A stretch of DNA of 64,000 bases from Desertimonas sp963786985 (GCA_963786985.1 CAWBBL010000027.1:124001-188000), one strand, 5' to 3'; counted from the stretch's first letter, positions 1 to 7,475 are shown. The notes: a model not told the origin generated them from the sequence alone. Translations and numbers: made by a program.

Positions 1-274
1 AGCCCTGTGTGGTCACCAAGCCGGCGCGCCCCGCCTTGCCTTCGATCAACGCGTTGGTGATCAGCGTCGTGGCGTGGACGATCGGTGCGGTGATCTCCGA
101 GGGGCGGACGCCGGCGTGGCGGAGCAACTGGGTGACTCCCTGACGCACACCGTCGAGCGGGTTGGACGGCGTCGTGAGCACCTTCTCGACGACCACCGTG
201 CCGGAGTCGGCGTCGAGCAGCACGACGTCGGTGAACGTGCCGCCGATGTCGACCGCCAGGCGCAGGTCGCGCAT
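1..274 (-). CDS. Hydantoinase/oxoprolinase-family hydrolase subunit A, N-terminal part (runs off the window)
   Basis: Only the first 91 codons are present; the gene continues beyond base 1. The N-terminus carries the glycine-rich DIGGTFTD motif and, further in, HATTLITNALIE, both typical of the HydA/oxoprolinase (HyuA) family, whose members hydrolyse ATP-dependently 5-membered cyclic amides such as N-methylhydantoin or 5-oxoproline, or form part of acetone carboxylase. Its ATG shares one base with the stop of the cupin gene (TGATG), so it is the last visible gene of the operon FadR-type regulator, VOC dioxygenase, cupin, hydantoinase. The substrate cannot be told from this fragment; a catabolic role for a ring-shaped compound is inferred from the neighbours. 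Confidence 0.85.
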   Translation of the reverse strand, partial: MRDLRLAVDIGGTFTDVVLLDADSGTVVVEKVLTTPSNPLDGVRQGVTQLLRHAGVRPSEITAPIVHATTLITNALIEGKAGRAGLVTTQG

Positions 275-645
275 CACAGGTCGGCGCACGGTGGCGCGAA
301 GACGTCGAGGATCCAGCACTCGCCGTACTCGTCGTCGCCGATGAACACGGAGTCGCCGTGCCAGACGTCGGCCGGGGCGAGGTACACGTCGCCTTCGTTG
401 AGGACCGTGCGACGATCGTCGTCAGGATCGCCGATGCGGAAGTCGAGCGCGCCACGCACGACGATGCCGAGCTGCTCGTTGTCGGGATGGTGGTGCAGGA
501 ACGACCCGGACGACCCGCCGGTGATCCGCCAGAACCACAGCTGCAGGCGATCCCCCGTGATCACTCGCCGGCGGAAGCCGGGGCGATCGGTCTCGGCGAA
601 GGCCGCCTCGTCGAAGAAGTGGCAGTACTCGTTGGCCAGATTCAT
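274..645 (-). CDS. Small cupin-domain protein
   Basis: A 123-residue single-domain cupin. The first conserved cupin box is seen as HHHPDNEQLGIVVRG at residues 51-65 and the second as the GDVYLAPADVWHG stretch near 85-97, giving the usual His, His, Glu and His metal ligands. No other domain is present, so it could be a small dioxygenase, isomerase or sugar/acid-binding enzyme. The ATG overlaps the stop codon of the VOC gene (ATGA) and its own stop overlaps the start of the hydantoinase gene, showing translational coupling in one operon. A longer reading upstream is open but lacks cupin-like residues, so this start was chosen. The family is sure; the reaction is unknown. Confidence 0.8.
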   Translation of the reverse strand: MNLANEYCHFFDEAAFAETDRPGFRRRVITGDRLQLWFWRITGGSSGSFLHHHPDNEQLGIVVRGALDFRIGDPDDDRRTVLNEGDVYLAPADVWHGDSVFIGDDEYGECWILDVFAPPCADL

Positions 646-1115
646 CGCCCGCCGAACCTCTCCACCTCGCGCTCGAGATCGAGCGGGCGGACGATTGCTT
701 CGTGTTCCTCGTCGCCCCACTCTGCCGACGGAACGAGATACATCACCTCGAACTCGAGGCCGTCCGGGTCAACGGCATACAAGCTCTTGTTGGCCCCGTG
801 ATCGGACGCCCCGACGAGCGCCCCAGCCTCCTGGAGGCGCTGGCGAGTCGTCGCCAGCTCCTCGATCGTCGCCACCTGCCAGGCGAGGTGGTAGAGGCCG
901 ACACTCGTCCGTCCGGCCGTCGACGGCGCGGCGTCGGCGCCGATCGAGAAGAAGGCGATGTCGTGATGGTTCTCCGAGGCCGGGGCGCGCATGAACGCGA
1001 AGCGCCCGTCGTCATCGCCGACGACCGTCGTGAAGCCGAGGACGTCGGCGTAGAAGCGCTGCTGGGCGCGAGCGTCGCGCACGTACAGGACGGCGTGGTT
1101 CATGCCGGTGATCAT
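642..1115 (-). CDS. VOC-family (glyoxalase/extradiol dioxygenase-like) enzyme
   Basis: A 157-residue vicinal-oxygen-chelate protein with two beta-alpha-beta-beta-beta modules. Candidate metal ligands are His7 (MNHAVLYV), His76 (LYHLAWQV) and Glu123 (DPDGLEFEVMYLVP), the pattern of catechol 2,3-dioxygenase-like single-domain enzymes. The start at 1115 is supported by AGGAG seven bases upstream; an alternative ATG lies at 1103. It sits 11 bases behind the FadR-type regulator and overlaps the following cupin gene by four bases. In this setting an aromatic or ring-cleavage step before or after the hydantoinase is plausible, but the substrate is inferred only from context. Confidence 0.8.
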   Translation of the reverse strand: MITGMNHAVLYVRDARAQQRFYADVLGFTTVVGDDDGRFAFMRAPASENHHDIAFFSIGADAAPSTAGRTSVGLYHLAWQVATIEELATTRQRLQEAGALVGASDHGANKSLYAVDPDGLEFEVMYLVPSAEWGDEEHEAIVRPLDLEREVERFGGR

Positions 1116-1126
1116 CGGGTTGCTCC

Positions 1127-1834
1127 TTACACGAGGCGATCGACGATGCCACGTTCGACGGCATCGAGGTGGCGGGCGCCTTGGCGGACCGCGTCGTCGG
1201 CGTCCCCTTCGGCGATCGCCGCGGCGATCGCGGCGTGGTGGCGGGCCGAGGCGTCGACGATGCGGCGCACCTCGGCGCGGTTGCGTGTCGAGGTCAACAG
1301 GCGGTCGAACTCGTCGGATTCGAAGAGCCGGGCGAGCACCTTGCTGTACACCTCGACGAGCAGCGGGTTGCCGCACGCCCGGGCGATGGTGGCATGGAAG
1401 CGGCGGTCGAGGCGGCGGAACTCGGCGAGACCGATGCCTGTCCGGAAGCGCTGGGCGACCTCGGCGATCTCGGCGCGGGCGACGTCGTCGGCGCGATCGG
1501 CGGCGAACCGAATGATCGGCAGCTCCAAGGTGCGGCGGGTCTCGAAGAGCTGGCGGACGAAGCTCTTGGGGTCGCTGTCGAGATCGGTGAGCGTGACATC
1601 CGGCAGTTGCTCGGCGACGAACGAGCGGTTGCCGCGACGTTCGATGATGCCCAGCGAGACGAGACCCTGGATCGCCTCGCGCACCGACGTGCGCGCCACC
1701 CGGAACTGCTCGGACAGGGCTCGCTCGGACGGGATGCGGGCTCCCGGTTCGAGCTCACCGGTGGAGATGCGCTGCAGGAGCTGCTCGCGGATCCGCCCGC
1801 TGAGCGTCTCGCGGCCGATCGGCTCGAACATCAT
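1127..1834 (-). CDS. GntR-type transcriptional regulator, FadR subfamily
   Basis: A 235-residue regulator: winged helix-turn-helix at about residues 8-75 (RIPSERALSEQFRVARTSVREA is split by the recognition helix) followed by an all-helical FCD ligand-binding domain from about residue 85. The FCD motif with metal-binding Asp and His is visible as DRRFHATIARACGNPLL. It is the first gene of the minus-strand catabolic operon and faces a plus-strand VOC operon. A perfect 15-bp palindrome at 1903-1917 that fits the FadR-family consensus TNGTNNNACNA lies between them, so autoregulation and control of both operons is likely. Two tandem ATGs exist at 1834 and 1831; the first is used here. Confidence 0.88.
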   Translation of the reverse strand: MMFEPIGRETLSGRIREQLLQRISTGELEPGARIPSERALSEQFRVARTSVREAIQGLVSLGIIERRGNRSFVAEQLPDVTLTDLDSDPKSFVRQLFETRRTLELPIIRFAADRADDVARAEIAEVAQRFRTGIGLAEFRRLDRRFHATIARACGNPLLVEVYSKVLARLFESDEFDRLLTSTRNRAEVRRIVDASARHHAAIAAAIAEGDADDAVRQGARHLDAVERGIVDRLV

Positions 1835-1902
1835 CGTCGACTCGACGGCGGACACCGCGGCGATGGTATCGGCCGGTCGATGGTCCGATGGTCTTGCGGG
1901 CT

Positions 1903-1917
1903 GATGGTCTGACCATC
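1903..1917. promoter_or_regulatory. Palindromic FadR-family operator
   Basis: The sequence GATGGTCTGACCATC is a perfect 7+1+7 palindrome, and its core TGGTCTGACCA matches the known FadR-subfamily consensus TNGTNNNACNA. Partial direct copies of GATGGTC occur just upstream (around 1879-1893). It sits in the divergent gap between the FadR-type regulator and the VOC gene, 23 bases before the latter's presumed -10 box. Confidence 0.7.
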
Positions 1918-1939
1918 GGACCGAACTGGCTGCGGTTGC

Positions 1940-1945
1940 TAGGTT
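1940..1945 (+). promoter_or_regulatory. Presumed -10 box TAGGTT of a leaderless VOC transcript
   Basis: TAGGTT fits TAnnnT and is followed by exactly seven bases and then GTG at 1953. No Shine-Dalgarno sequence precedes that GTG. The same spacing recurs before many genes in this window, which supports transcription starting at or next to the start codon. Confidence 0.5.
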
Positions 1946-1952
1946 GCGGGGC

Positions 1953-2444
1953 GTGGGATATCCGAACACCCTGATCTTCGTCGATTTTCCGTCGACCGAC
2001 CCGGAGGCCGCCGCGGAGTTCTACGCCGCCGTGTTCGGCTGGGAGGTCGAACCGCGGCCGGCGGGCTCGTTCCACCGCATCGTGCCGGGCGGCAAGTTCC
2101 TGCTCGACGACGGCAGTGAGGGCCCGACGGGGAACCTGCACATGGGCATCTTCAACACCGCCAACGCCCGCCCGCACCCGGACCCCGATGGCGTCGACCC
2201 GCGTGATGTGTCGCGGGACGGGCGGGCGACCCGGACGTGGATCCTGGTCAGCGACGACGACTCGATCGATCGGATCCTCGGAGACGCCGAGGCACGGGGC
2301 GCGACGGTGCTGTGGCGCGACCATTTCTGGGCGGAGTTCAACGGGTTCAACGCGGCGTTCCTCGATCCCTGGGGCAACACGTTCGTGCTGTGGGTGAAGG
2401 GCGGCGACGACCCGCAGATCGGCGAAGGACAGACTCGTGAGTGA
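1953..2444 (+). CDS. VOC-family protein, CFP-30/glyoxalase-like
   Basis: A 163-residue single-domain VOC protein opening GYPNTLIFVDFPSTDPEAAA, with the second module ending AFLDPWGNTFVLWVKG. This arrangement resembles the glyoxalase/bleomycin-resistance group found in actinobacterial secondary pathways rather than true glyoxalase I. The GTG start was chosen because a TAGGTT box lies seven bases upstream and because the protein family begins here; a TTG at 1944 is the alternative. It is first in a plus-strand operon of three overlapping genes that diverges from the FadR-type regulator across its operator. Exact function is unknown. Confidence 0.75.
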   Translation: MGYPNTLIFVDFPSTDPEAAAEFYAAVFGWEVEPRPAGSFHRIVPGGKFLLDDGSEGPTGNLHMGIFNTANARPHPDPDGVDPRDVSRDGRATRTWILVSDDDSIDRILGDAEARGATVLWRDHFWAEFNGFNAAFLDPWGNTFVLWVKGGDDPQIGEGQTRE

Positions 2445-2922
2445 TCCGCGCGCCGCCGTGCACGAGCTGCGCCCGGCCTCTCCGACATGGACCCATGTCG
2501 CCCTGCGGGTGGCCGACATCGACGCATCGATCACCTGGTACGAGCAGTTCACGCCACTGCGCCTGCTCGAGAAGCGCCAGGACGACCTCGGGTTCGGCGC
2601 CTGGCTCGGTCAGCCGGAGTCGGTCGAGCGGCCGTTCATCCTCGTCCTCGCCCAGTTCCTGCCGGCGACCGACCCGTTCAAGGCGTACCCCCAAGAGGTC
2701 TTGGCCCCGTTCGCCCACCTCGGGATCGAGCTGCCCACCCGCGAGGCCCTCGACGAGGCGGCCCGGGGCGCCGAAGCGGCGGGCTGTCTGGCGATGGCCC
2801 CCCAGCAGCTGCCGCCACCGATCGGTTACGTCTGCATGCTGCGCGATCCCGACGGCAACATGATCGAGTTCTCCTTCGATCAGGGCGTGTACGCCACGGC
2901 CCGGGCAATCTGGGGGAGATGA
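2437..2922 (+). CDS. VOC-family dioxygenase-like protein
   Basis: A 161-residue VOC protein: THVALRVADIDASITWYEQF at about residues 19-38 forms the first strand and helix, and MLRDPDGNMIEFSFDQG near the end supplies the last metal-ligand glutamate. The GTG start lies inside the last codons of the preceding VOC gene (8-base overlap), and its stop overlaps the ATG of the SnoaL-like gene, so the three are translationally coupled. Together with the VOC gene of the opposite operon this makes three VOC proteins within 2.3 kb, suggesting a dedicated pathway for one compound. No substrate can be assigned from sequence alone. Confidence 0.78.
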   Translation: MSDPRAAVHELRPASPTWTHVALRVADIDASITWYEQFTPLRLLEKRQDDLGFGAWLGQPESVERPFILVLAQFLPATDPFKAYPQEVLAPFAHLGIELPTREALDEAARGAEAAGCLAMAPQQLPPPIGYVCMLRDPDGNMIEFSFDQGVYATARAIWGR

Positions 2923-3296
2923 ACCCGGAGGACGTCATCCGCTCGTACCTCGCGGCGTTCGCCGGTGGAGACTCCGAAGCGATTGCCGCCCACGTCGCCC
3001 CCGAGTTCGTCAACGAGCACGCCAGCGCCCTCGGTCGCGGCTCGGTGGGCGCCGACGACTATCGATCGCGGCTGCCGACGTTCCTCGCCTCGTTGCCCGG
3101 CCTGCGCTACGACGTCGAGTCCGTGATCGCCGCTGGCCACCGCGTCGCCGTTCAGTACCGCCTCACGGCGACCAGCGATGGCCACCCCATCGACGTCCGT
3201 GGCGCAATGGTGCTCGATGTCCACGACGGCCTGATCACCCGGCGCACCGACTACTGGGACTCCCTCACCTTCCTCCGCCAGACCGACGCCACCTGA
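2919..3296 (+). CDS. SnoaL-like / NTF2-fold protein
   Basis: A 125-residue protein of the NTF2-like cone fold: it opens with the helix PEDVIRSYLAAFAGGDSEAI, has the VAPEFVNEH stretch and ends in strands with HDGLITRRTDYWDSLTFL. Members include polyketide cyclases, small dehydratases and isomerases. The ATG overlaps the stop of the VOC gene by four bases after a GGGGGAG Shine-Dalgarno sequence. Its stop codon lies at 3294-3296, where the left 72-bp inverted repeat begins, so the neighbouring cassette abuts but does not interrupt this gene. The biochemical role is unknown. Confidence 0.75.
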   Translation: MNPEDVIRSYLAAFAGGDSEAIAAHVAPEFVNEHASALGRGSVGADDYRSRLPTFLASLPGLRYDVESVIAAGHRVAVQYRLTATSDGHPIDVRGAMVLDVHDGLITRRTDYWDSLTFLRQTDAT

Positions 3297-3367
3297 CCCG
3301 TTCTGGGCGGCCTTCGGTTCGTTGGTCGATATCCGGACGCCAACGTCATCACAGCGACCAAACAACG
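3296..3367 (+). repeat. 72-bp terminal inverted repeat, left copy
   Basis: These 72 bases match the reverse complement of 4384-4455 at 69 positions; the three mismatches are scattered and there is no gap. The outer end touches the stop codon of the SnoaL-like gene. The start region of an AbiEi-like open frame lies inside or just downstream of this repeat. Confidence 0.9.
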
Positions 3368-3411
3368 CCGGCCGTTTCCGATTCGTCCGCGGCGCGACGC
3401 CCAGGGGAGGC

Positions 3412-4374
3412 GTGGAGCACACCTTGCCCCGTGGCGTCCTTGATCGACCGCCAGCGCTGCGCCTGTTCGCCAGCCAGTTCGGCGTGGCCACGGTGCGCCA
3501 ACTCGTCGAACTGGGCATTTCTGAGCGAGCGATCGGCCGAGCGAAGCAGCGCGGCGTGCTCGCCGTCGTGCTGCCGGGGGTCATCGAGCTGGCCGACTTC
3601 CCACCGACATTTCGCCAGCGAGCGATGGCCGCCCAGCTGTTCGGTGGCGTCGACAGCTTCCTCGACGGACCGACCGCCGGCCGTTGCTACGGGTTGCGCG
3701 GCATGCCGAAGCGGCCGATCGACCTGGTCATCGGCGCTCGACGGCGCGGTGCGTTGCCCGATTGGCTGCGAACGACGTGCAGCACGTGGATCGACCGCAC
3801 AGAGGTCGTCGAACGTGAGGACGGGCTGCGGATCGCGACGCCGCCGAGGATGCTGCTCGGACTCGCCAGTCGGCTCAACGATGTCCAGTTCGAGCGGGCC
3901 GCCGAGGATGCCTGGCACCTGCAACTCGTGTCCCCGGTCCAGGCTGCCGAGTACCTGCAGCGTGTTGCCGCTCACGGGCGTCTTGGCGTCGACCGCATGC
4001 GCCGCTGGCTGGACACGGTCGCCAACCGGTCCCGCCCGGCGCAGAGCGGGCTGGAGATCAAGGTCGCCACGGCGGCGATAACGGCCGGGGTGCCGGCCCC
4101 CGTTCGCCAGCACCCGCTGATCCTCGCCAACGGTGCGCTCATTCACCTCGACCTCGCCTGGCCCGACGTCATGCTCGCGTTCGAACCCGGCCACTCGTGG
4201 TGGCACGGCGGGGATCTCGGCCAACGCGCCGACCAGCAGAGGCGGCGTGAGTGCGCCGCGGTCGGTTGGCAGGTCGAGTGCTACGACGAATCGGCGGCGA
4301 CGAACCTGGCAGCGGTCGGCTCCGAGATCGCGGCGATCTATCACGAACGCCGTCGTCGGTTCCGCACGGCGTGA
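3412..4374 (+). CDS. AbiEi-type winged-helix protein with DUF559/Vsr-like C-terminus
   Basis: About 320 residues. The first third is a winged-helix 'antitoxin' segment of AbiEi type (LFASQFGVATVRQLVELGIS, then GLRGMPKRPIDLVIGARRRG). The C-terminal part resembles the Vsr/DUF559 endonuclease-like fold: LDLAWPDVMLAFEPGHSWWH, then an Arg-rich helix and AAVGWQVECYDE. Function in actinobacteria is not established. GTG 3412 was chosen because the paralogue at 19018 has 318 residues; TTG 3424 (behind GGAG) or TTG 3322, inside the inverted repeat, are alternatives. The gene is framed by 72-bp inverted repeats and sits between two converging genes with no partner toxin visible, so it looks like a self-contained inserted cassette. 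Confidence 0.75.
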   Translation: MEHTLPRGVLDRPPALRLFASQFGVATVRQLVELGISERAIGRAKQRGVLAVVLPGVIELADFPPTFRQRAMAAQLFGGVDSFLDGPTAGRCYGLRGMPKRPIDLVIGARRRGALPDWLRTTCSTWIDRTEVVEREDGLRIATPPRMLLGLASRLNDVQFERAAEDAWHLQLVSPVQAAEYLQRVAAHGRLGVDRMRRWLDTVANRSRPAQSGLEIKVATAAITAGVPAPVRQHPLILANGALIHLDLAWPDVMLAFEPGHSWWHGGDLGQRADQQRRRECAAVGWQVECYDESAATNLAAVGSEIAAIYHERRRRFRTA

Positions 4375-4383
4375 CCTGTTGCC

Positions 4384-4455
4384 CGTTGTTTGGTCGCTGT
4401 GAGGACGTTGGCGTCCGGAAATCGACCAACGAACCGGAGGCCGCCCAGAACGGGT
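4384..4455 (-). repeat. 72-bp terminal inverted repeat, right copy
   Basis: Reverse-complement partner of 3296-3367 (69 of 72 identical, no gaps). Its inner edge is 9 bases after the stop of the AbiEi-like gene and its outer edge is 3 bases from the stop of upp. The two copies enclose about 1.0 kb and exactly one gene. Confidence 0.9.
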
Positions 4456-4458
4456 GGG

Positions 4459-5094
4459 TCAGGCGGGGGGGCCGAACTGGCGGTCGCCGGCGTCACCGAG
4501 GCCGGGGACGATGAAGGCGTGGTCGTTGAGGTGGTCGTCGACCGCGGCGGTGACGACGTGGACCGACAGCCCCGCCTGGCGGAGGCGGTCGATGCCCTCC
4601 GGCGCGCAGAGCGCGCACACCGCGGTGATCGGCTGCGGGGCACCGCGCTGCAGGAGTAGCTCGATCGTGTGGAGCAGCGACCCGCCGGTGGCGAGCATCG
4701 GATCGATGACGATCACCGGCCGGCCGGCGAGCGACTCGGGCAGCTTGTTGACGTAGGGCTTGGGAGCGAACGTCTCCTCGTCACGGCTGATCCCGACGAA
4801 CCCGACGTCGGCGTCCGGCAACAGCTCCTGGGCGGCGTGCACGAAGCCGAGACCGGCGCGCAGGATCGGCACGACCACGGGCTGCACGGCGAGCCGTCGG
4901 GCCGGCGCCTCGGTCAGCGGCGTGGTGACCGTCGTGTCCACCGTCGGGAGGTCCTCCGTCGCCCGCACCAGCAGCAGGCTGCCGATGCGCTCGAGGTTCT
5001 GGCGGAAGAGGGCGTTCGGCGTCGAGACGTCGCGGATCCGGGCAAGAGCGTCGGCCACCACGGGGTGCTCGACAACGGTGACGGTGATGCTCAC
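4459..5094 (-). CDS. upp: Uracil phosphoribosyltransferase
   Basis: Converts uracil and PRPP to UMP in pyrimidine salvage. The 211-residue length is normal for Upp. Visible are the PRPP loop IVIDPMLATGGSLLHTIELL, the ILRAGLGFVHAAQELLPDA stretch, and the C-terminal uracil-binding region ending GLGDAGDRQFGP. The GTG start overlaps the add stop codon (GTGA) and has AGGAG upstream, so it is the third gene of the operon PhyH-like, add, upp. Cytosolic. The adjoining BMP-type importer operon probably feeds nucleosides to this salvage route. Confidence is very high. Confidence 0.97.
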   Translation of the reverse strand: MSITVTVVEHPVVADALARIRDVSTPNALFRQNLERIGSLLLVRATEDLPTVDTTVTTPLTEAPARRLAVQPVVVPILRAGLGFVHAAQELLPDADVGFVGISRDEETFAPKPYVNKLPESLAGRPVIVIDPMLATGGSLLHTIELLLQRGAPQPITAVCALCAPEGIDRLRQAGLSVHVVTAAVDDHLNDHAFIVPGLGDAGDRQFGPPA

Positions 5095-6179
5095 TGCGCT
5101 CCTAGTGCTTGTTCGGCGGTCAGCAGGGCGTAGTGCGGCTTGATCACGGCGTTGATCAGGCGCAGCCGCTCCGGGAACGAGGCGAAGGCGCTCTTCACGG
5201 TGTTGATCGTCATCCACTCGAGGTCGTCGAGGCCCCACCCGAACGCCGCCGAGAGTTTCTCGAACTCCTTGGACATCGACGTGTTGCTCATCAGCCGATT
5301 GTCGGTGTTGACCGTCACCCTGAACCGCAACCGCCGGAGCATCCCGATCGGGTGCTCGTCGATCGACGCGCACACGCCGGTGTTGACGTTCGACGTCGGG
5401 CACAGCTCGAGCGGGATGCGGGTGTCGCGGATGTACGCCGCCAAGCGACCGAGTTGCTCGGCGCCCGCTGGTCCCTTGATGTCGTCGACGATGCGCACAC
5501 CGTGGCCGAGGCGCTCGGCACCGCACCACTGCACGGCTTCCCAGATGCTCGGCAGCCCGAAGGCTTCGCCGGCGTGGATCGTGGCGTGGAAGTTCTCGCG
5601 CATCACGTACTGGAAGGCGTCGAGGTGGCGGGTCGGCGGATAGCCGGCCTCGGCTCCGGCGATGTCGAAGCCGACCACGCCGGCGTCGCGGAAGCGCACC
5701 GCCAGCTCGGCGATCTCCAGGCTGCGGGCCGCGGTGCGCATGGCCGTGGCGATGGCATAGACCGTCAGCGGCGTCCCGGCCGACCCGCGGGCGAAGCCGT
5801 CGAGGATCGCCTGCATCACCTCGTCGAGCGTCAACCCCTCCTCGGTGCACAGCTCCGGCGCCATCCGCACCTCGGCGTAGACCACGCCGTCGGCCGCGAG
5901 GTCCTCGGCGCACTCGAAGGCGACCCGCTCGATGGCGTCGCGGTGCTGCATCACGCCGATCGTGTGGGCGAACGTCTCCAGATAGAGGACGAGGTCGTTG
6001 CGCTTGGCGCCGCGGTTGAACCACGTGGCCAACTCGCCGACATCGGTTGTCGGAAGATTGGTGTAGCCGTACTCGCTGGCCAGCTCGACGACCGTGGCCG
6101 GGCGCAGCCCGCCGTCGAGATGATCGTGGAGCAGGGCCTTCGGCGCCCGCACGCAGAGGTCCCGAGACAGCGCCGGCAT
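5091..6179 (-). CDS. add: Adenosine deaminase
   Basis: Deaminates adenosine and deoxyadenosine to inosine forms. The 362-residue protein carries the zinc motif HDHLDGG at residues 18-24, the catalytic HAGE (ATIHAGEAF), ERLGHGVRI and the late SNVNTG segment, so all active-site groups are in place. The ATG overlaps the stop of the PhyH-like gene (TGATG) and the stop overlaps upp. Together with upp and the nucleoside ABC importer nearby it forms a nucleoside uptake and salvage unit. No regulator is adjacent; expression probably starts at the promoter before the PhyH-like gene. Confidence 0.96.
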   Translation of the reverse strand: MPALSRDLCVRAPKALLHDHLDGGLRPATVVELASEYGYTNLPTTDVGELATWFNRGAKRNDLVLYLETFAHTIGVMQHRDAIERVAFECAEDLAADGVVYAEVRMAPELCTEEGLTLDEVMQAILDGFARGSAGTPLTVYAIATAMRTAARSLEIAELAVRFRDAGVVGFDIAGAEAGYPPTRHLDAFQYVMRENFHATIHAGEAFGLPSIWEAVQWCGAERLGHGVRIVDDIKGPAGAEQLGRLAAYIRDTRIPLELCPTSNVNTGVCASIDEHPIGMLRRLRFRVTVNTDNRLMSNTSMSKEFEKLSAAFGWGLDDLEWMTINTVKSAFASFPERLRLINAVIKPHYALLTAEQALGAQ

Positions 6180-7048
6180 CAGGTCGCGGCGATCCGCTGG
6201 AGTGAACGCAGCGGCATCGACGCCGGACGCTGCAGCCAGTTCGACGTCGGGTAGCGCGCCGCGCCCTCGATGCAGTGCAGGCTGTAGGCGTGGCGGCTCG
6301 TCGCCGAGCGGTTGACGTCACTCCAGTGGGGGAGCAGCCCGTCGAGTAGGACCAGCGTGCCTGCGGCCGCCTCGAGCGGCACCAGACCTGCGGGCGGTTC
6401 CGGCAACGGCGTGTCGTCGAGCGGCACGAACCTCGTGCCGTCGTCGTTCGTCGTCCCGGCCCGTTCGAAGCGCTGCCGCAGCGGACCGCGGTGCCCACCC
6501 GGCTGGACCCACAGGCACCCGTTCTCGAGCGTGGCGTCCTCGATGGCGAACCAGAAGCCGACGACGCTCAGCGGCTCGGTGTACAGGAATGTCGCGTCCT
6601 GGTGACAGCTCACCTCGCCACCGATGTGCGGCTGCTTGAAGATGTACATCGACTGGATGGCCAGCGGGTCGCCCATTCCGATGTCGGTGGCGACTTCGGC
6701 GAGGTCCGGCGTGTAGCTGAACGACTCGAAGACCGGATCGAGATCGTGCATCGCATGGCCGATCTTGTTGATGCTCAGCGTCTTGTCCTGGCTGAGCTCG
6801 CCGGACTCGTCGAAGGCGTCGGCCTCGAAGAAGCACCAGATCGACGAACCAGATTCGAGGAACTCCCGGTTGCTCGTGCGCTCCTGCTGATCGGTGGTGA
6901 ACACGGTGCGCTCGGCCGTCGGCTCCCAGGCCTCGACGATCTCCACGGCCCGCTGCTTGAGCGCCGCGCACGCCTCATCAGACGCCACGCCTTCGACAAC
7001 GAGGAAACCGTCCCGCCGGAAGCTCTCGACATCCGCGGGGCTCAGCAC
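6179..7048 (-). CDS. Phytanoyl-CoA dioxygenase (PhyH)-family Fe(II)/2-oxoglutarate oxygenase
   Basis: A 289-residue non-haem iron oxygenase. The facial triad is seen as CHQDATFLY (His and Asp) and the late His in SATSRHAYSLH with its 2-oxoglutarate Arg. The N-terminus SPADVESFRRDGFLVVEG is the standard start of PhyH proteins. GTG 7048 was chosen because TACATT lies seven bases upstream, the leaderless spacing repeated throughout this window; TTG 7057 is the alternative. It leads an overlapping operon with add and upp, which is an unusual partner for an oxygenase and hints at a purine- or nucleoside-related hydroxylation. Substrate unknown. Confidence 0.82.
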   Translation of the reverse strand: MLSPADVESFRRDGFLVVEGVASDEACAALKQRAVEIVEAWEPTAERTVFTTDQQERTSNREFLESGSSIWCFFEADAFDESGELSQDKTLSINKIGHAMHDLDPVFESFSYTPDLAEVATDIGMGDPLAIQSMYIFKQPHIGGEVSCHQDATFLYTEPLSVVGFWFAIEDATLENGCLWVQPGGHRGPLRQRFERAGTTNDDGTRFVPLDDTPLPEPPAGLVPLEAAAGTLVLLDGLLPHWSDVNRSATSRHAYSLHCIEGAARYPTSNWLQRPASMPLRSLQRIAAT

Positions 7049-7055
7049 GACGCTC

Positions 7056-7061
7056 AATGTA
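7056..7061 (-). promoter_or_regulatory. Presumed -10 box TACATT for the PhyH-add-upp operon
   Basis: TACATT on the minus strand is followed by seven bases and GTG at 7048. It is back to back with the queF -10 box at 7073-7078, making a compact divergent promoter pair. Confidence 0.45.
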
Positions 7062-7072
7062 GATGGCCTGGG

Positions 7073-7078
7073 TAGCGT
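7073..7078 (+). promoter_or_regulatory. Presumed -10 box TAGCGT for queF
   Basis: TAGCGT is followed by seven bases and then ATG 7086, with no Shine-Dalgarno sequence. The identical hexamer and spacing occur before the gene at 19018, supporting a leaderless transcript. Confidence 0.55.
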
Positions 7079-7085
7079 CCGGGCC

Positions 7086-7475
7086 ATGGAACGCGGCGAG
7101 CTCAGCGTGCTCGGGGCAACGGTGCGGCACGCCATCGATCACGTCGAGGTGTTCCCGGCGCCGGCGCACGTCACCGAGGTGCGCTTCACCACCGAGGAGC
7201 TGACTTCGGTCTGCCCGATCACCGGGCAGCCCGACATCTCGGCGGTGGAGATCGTCTACGTACCGGGCGAGTGGTGCGTCGAGAGCAAGAGCCTCAAGCT
7301 GTACCTCTGGGGCTTCCGCGACCGGCCGGTGTTCGCCGAGGCACTGGCCGCCGAGATCGCCGGGGAGATCTTCGACACCGCCCAGGCGAGGGCGGTCACC
7401 GTCACGCTCACCCAGCGCCCCCGCGGCGGCATCACGATCACCGCCACCGCAGCCCGCACGACGACCGATGGGTGA
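7086..7475 (+). CDS. queF: NADPH-dependent 7-cyano-7-deazaguanine reductase
   Basis: Reduces preQ0 to preQ1 in queuosine biosynthesis. At 129 residues it is the short, unimodular type. The nucleophilic cysteine is in SVCPITGQPD and the signature ESKSLK sits in CVESKSLKLYLWGFRD; a late HTR-like strand is also present. The other preQ0 genes (queC, queD, queE) are not in the window, so preQ0 must come from elsewhere in the genome or be salvaged. Translation probably starts directly at the mRNA end. The stop codon lies inside a long hairpin shared with the converging permease gene. Confidence 0.95.
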   Translation: MERGELSVLGATVRHAIDHVEVFPAPAHVTEVRFTTEELTSVCPITGQPDISAVEIVYVPGEWCVESKSLKLYLWGFRDRPVFAEALAAEIAGEIFDTAQARAVTVTLTQRPRGGITITATAARTTTDG

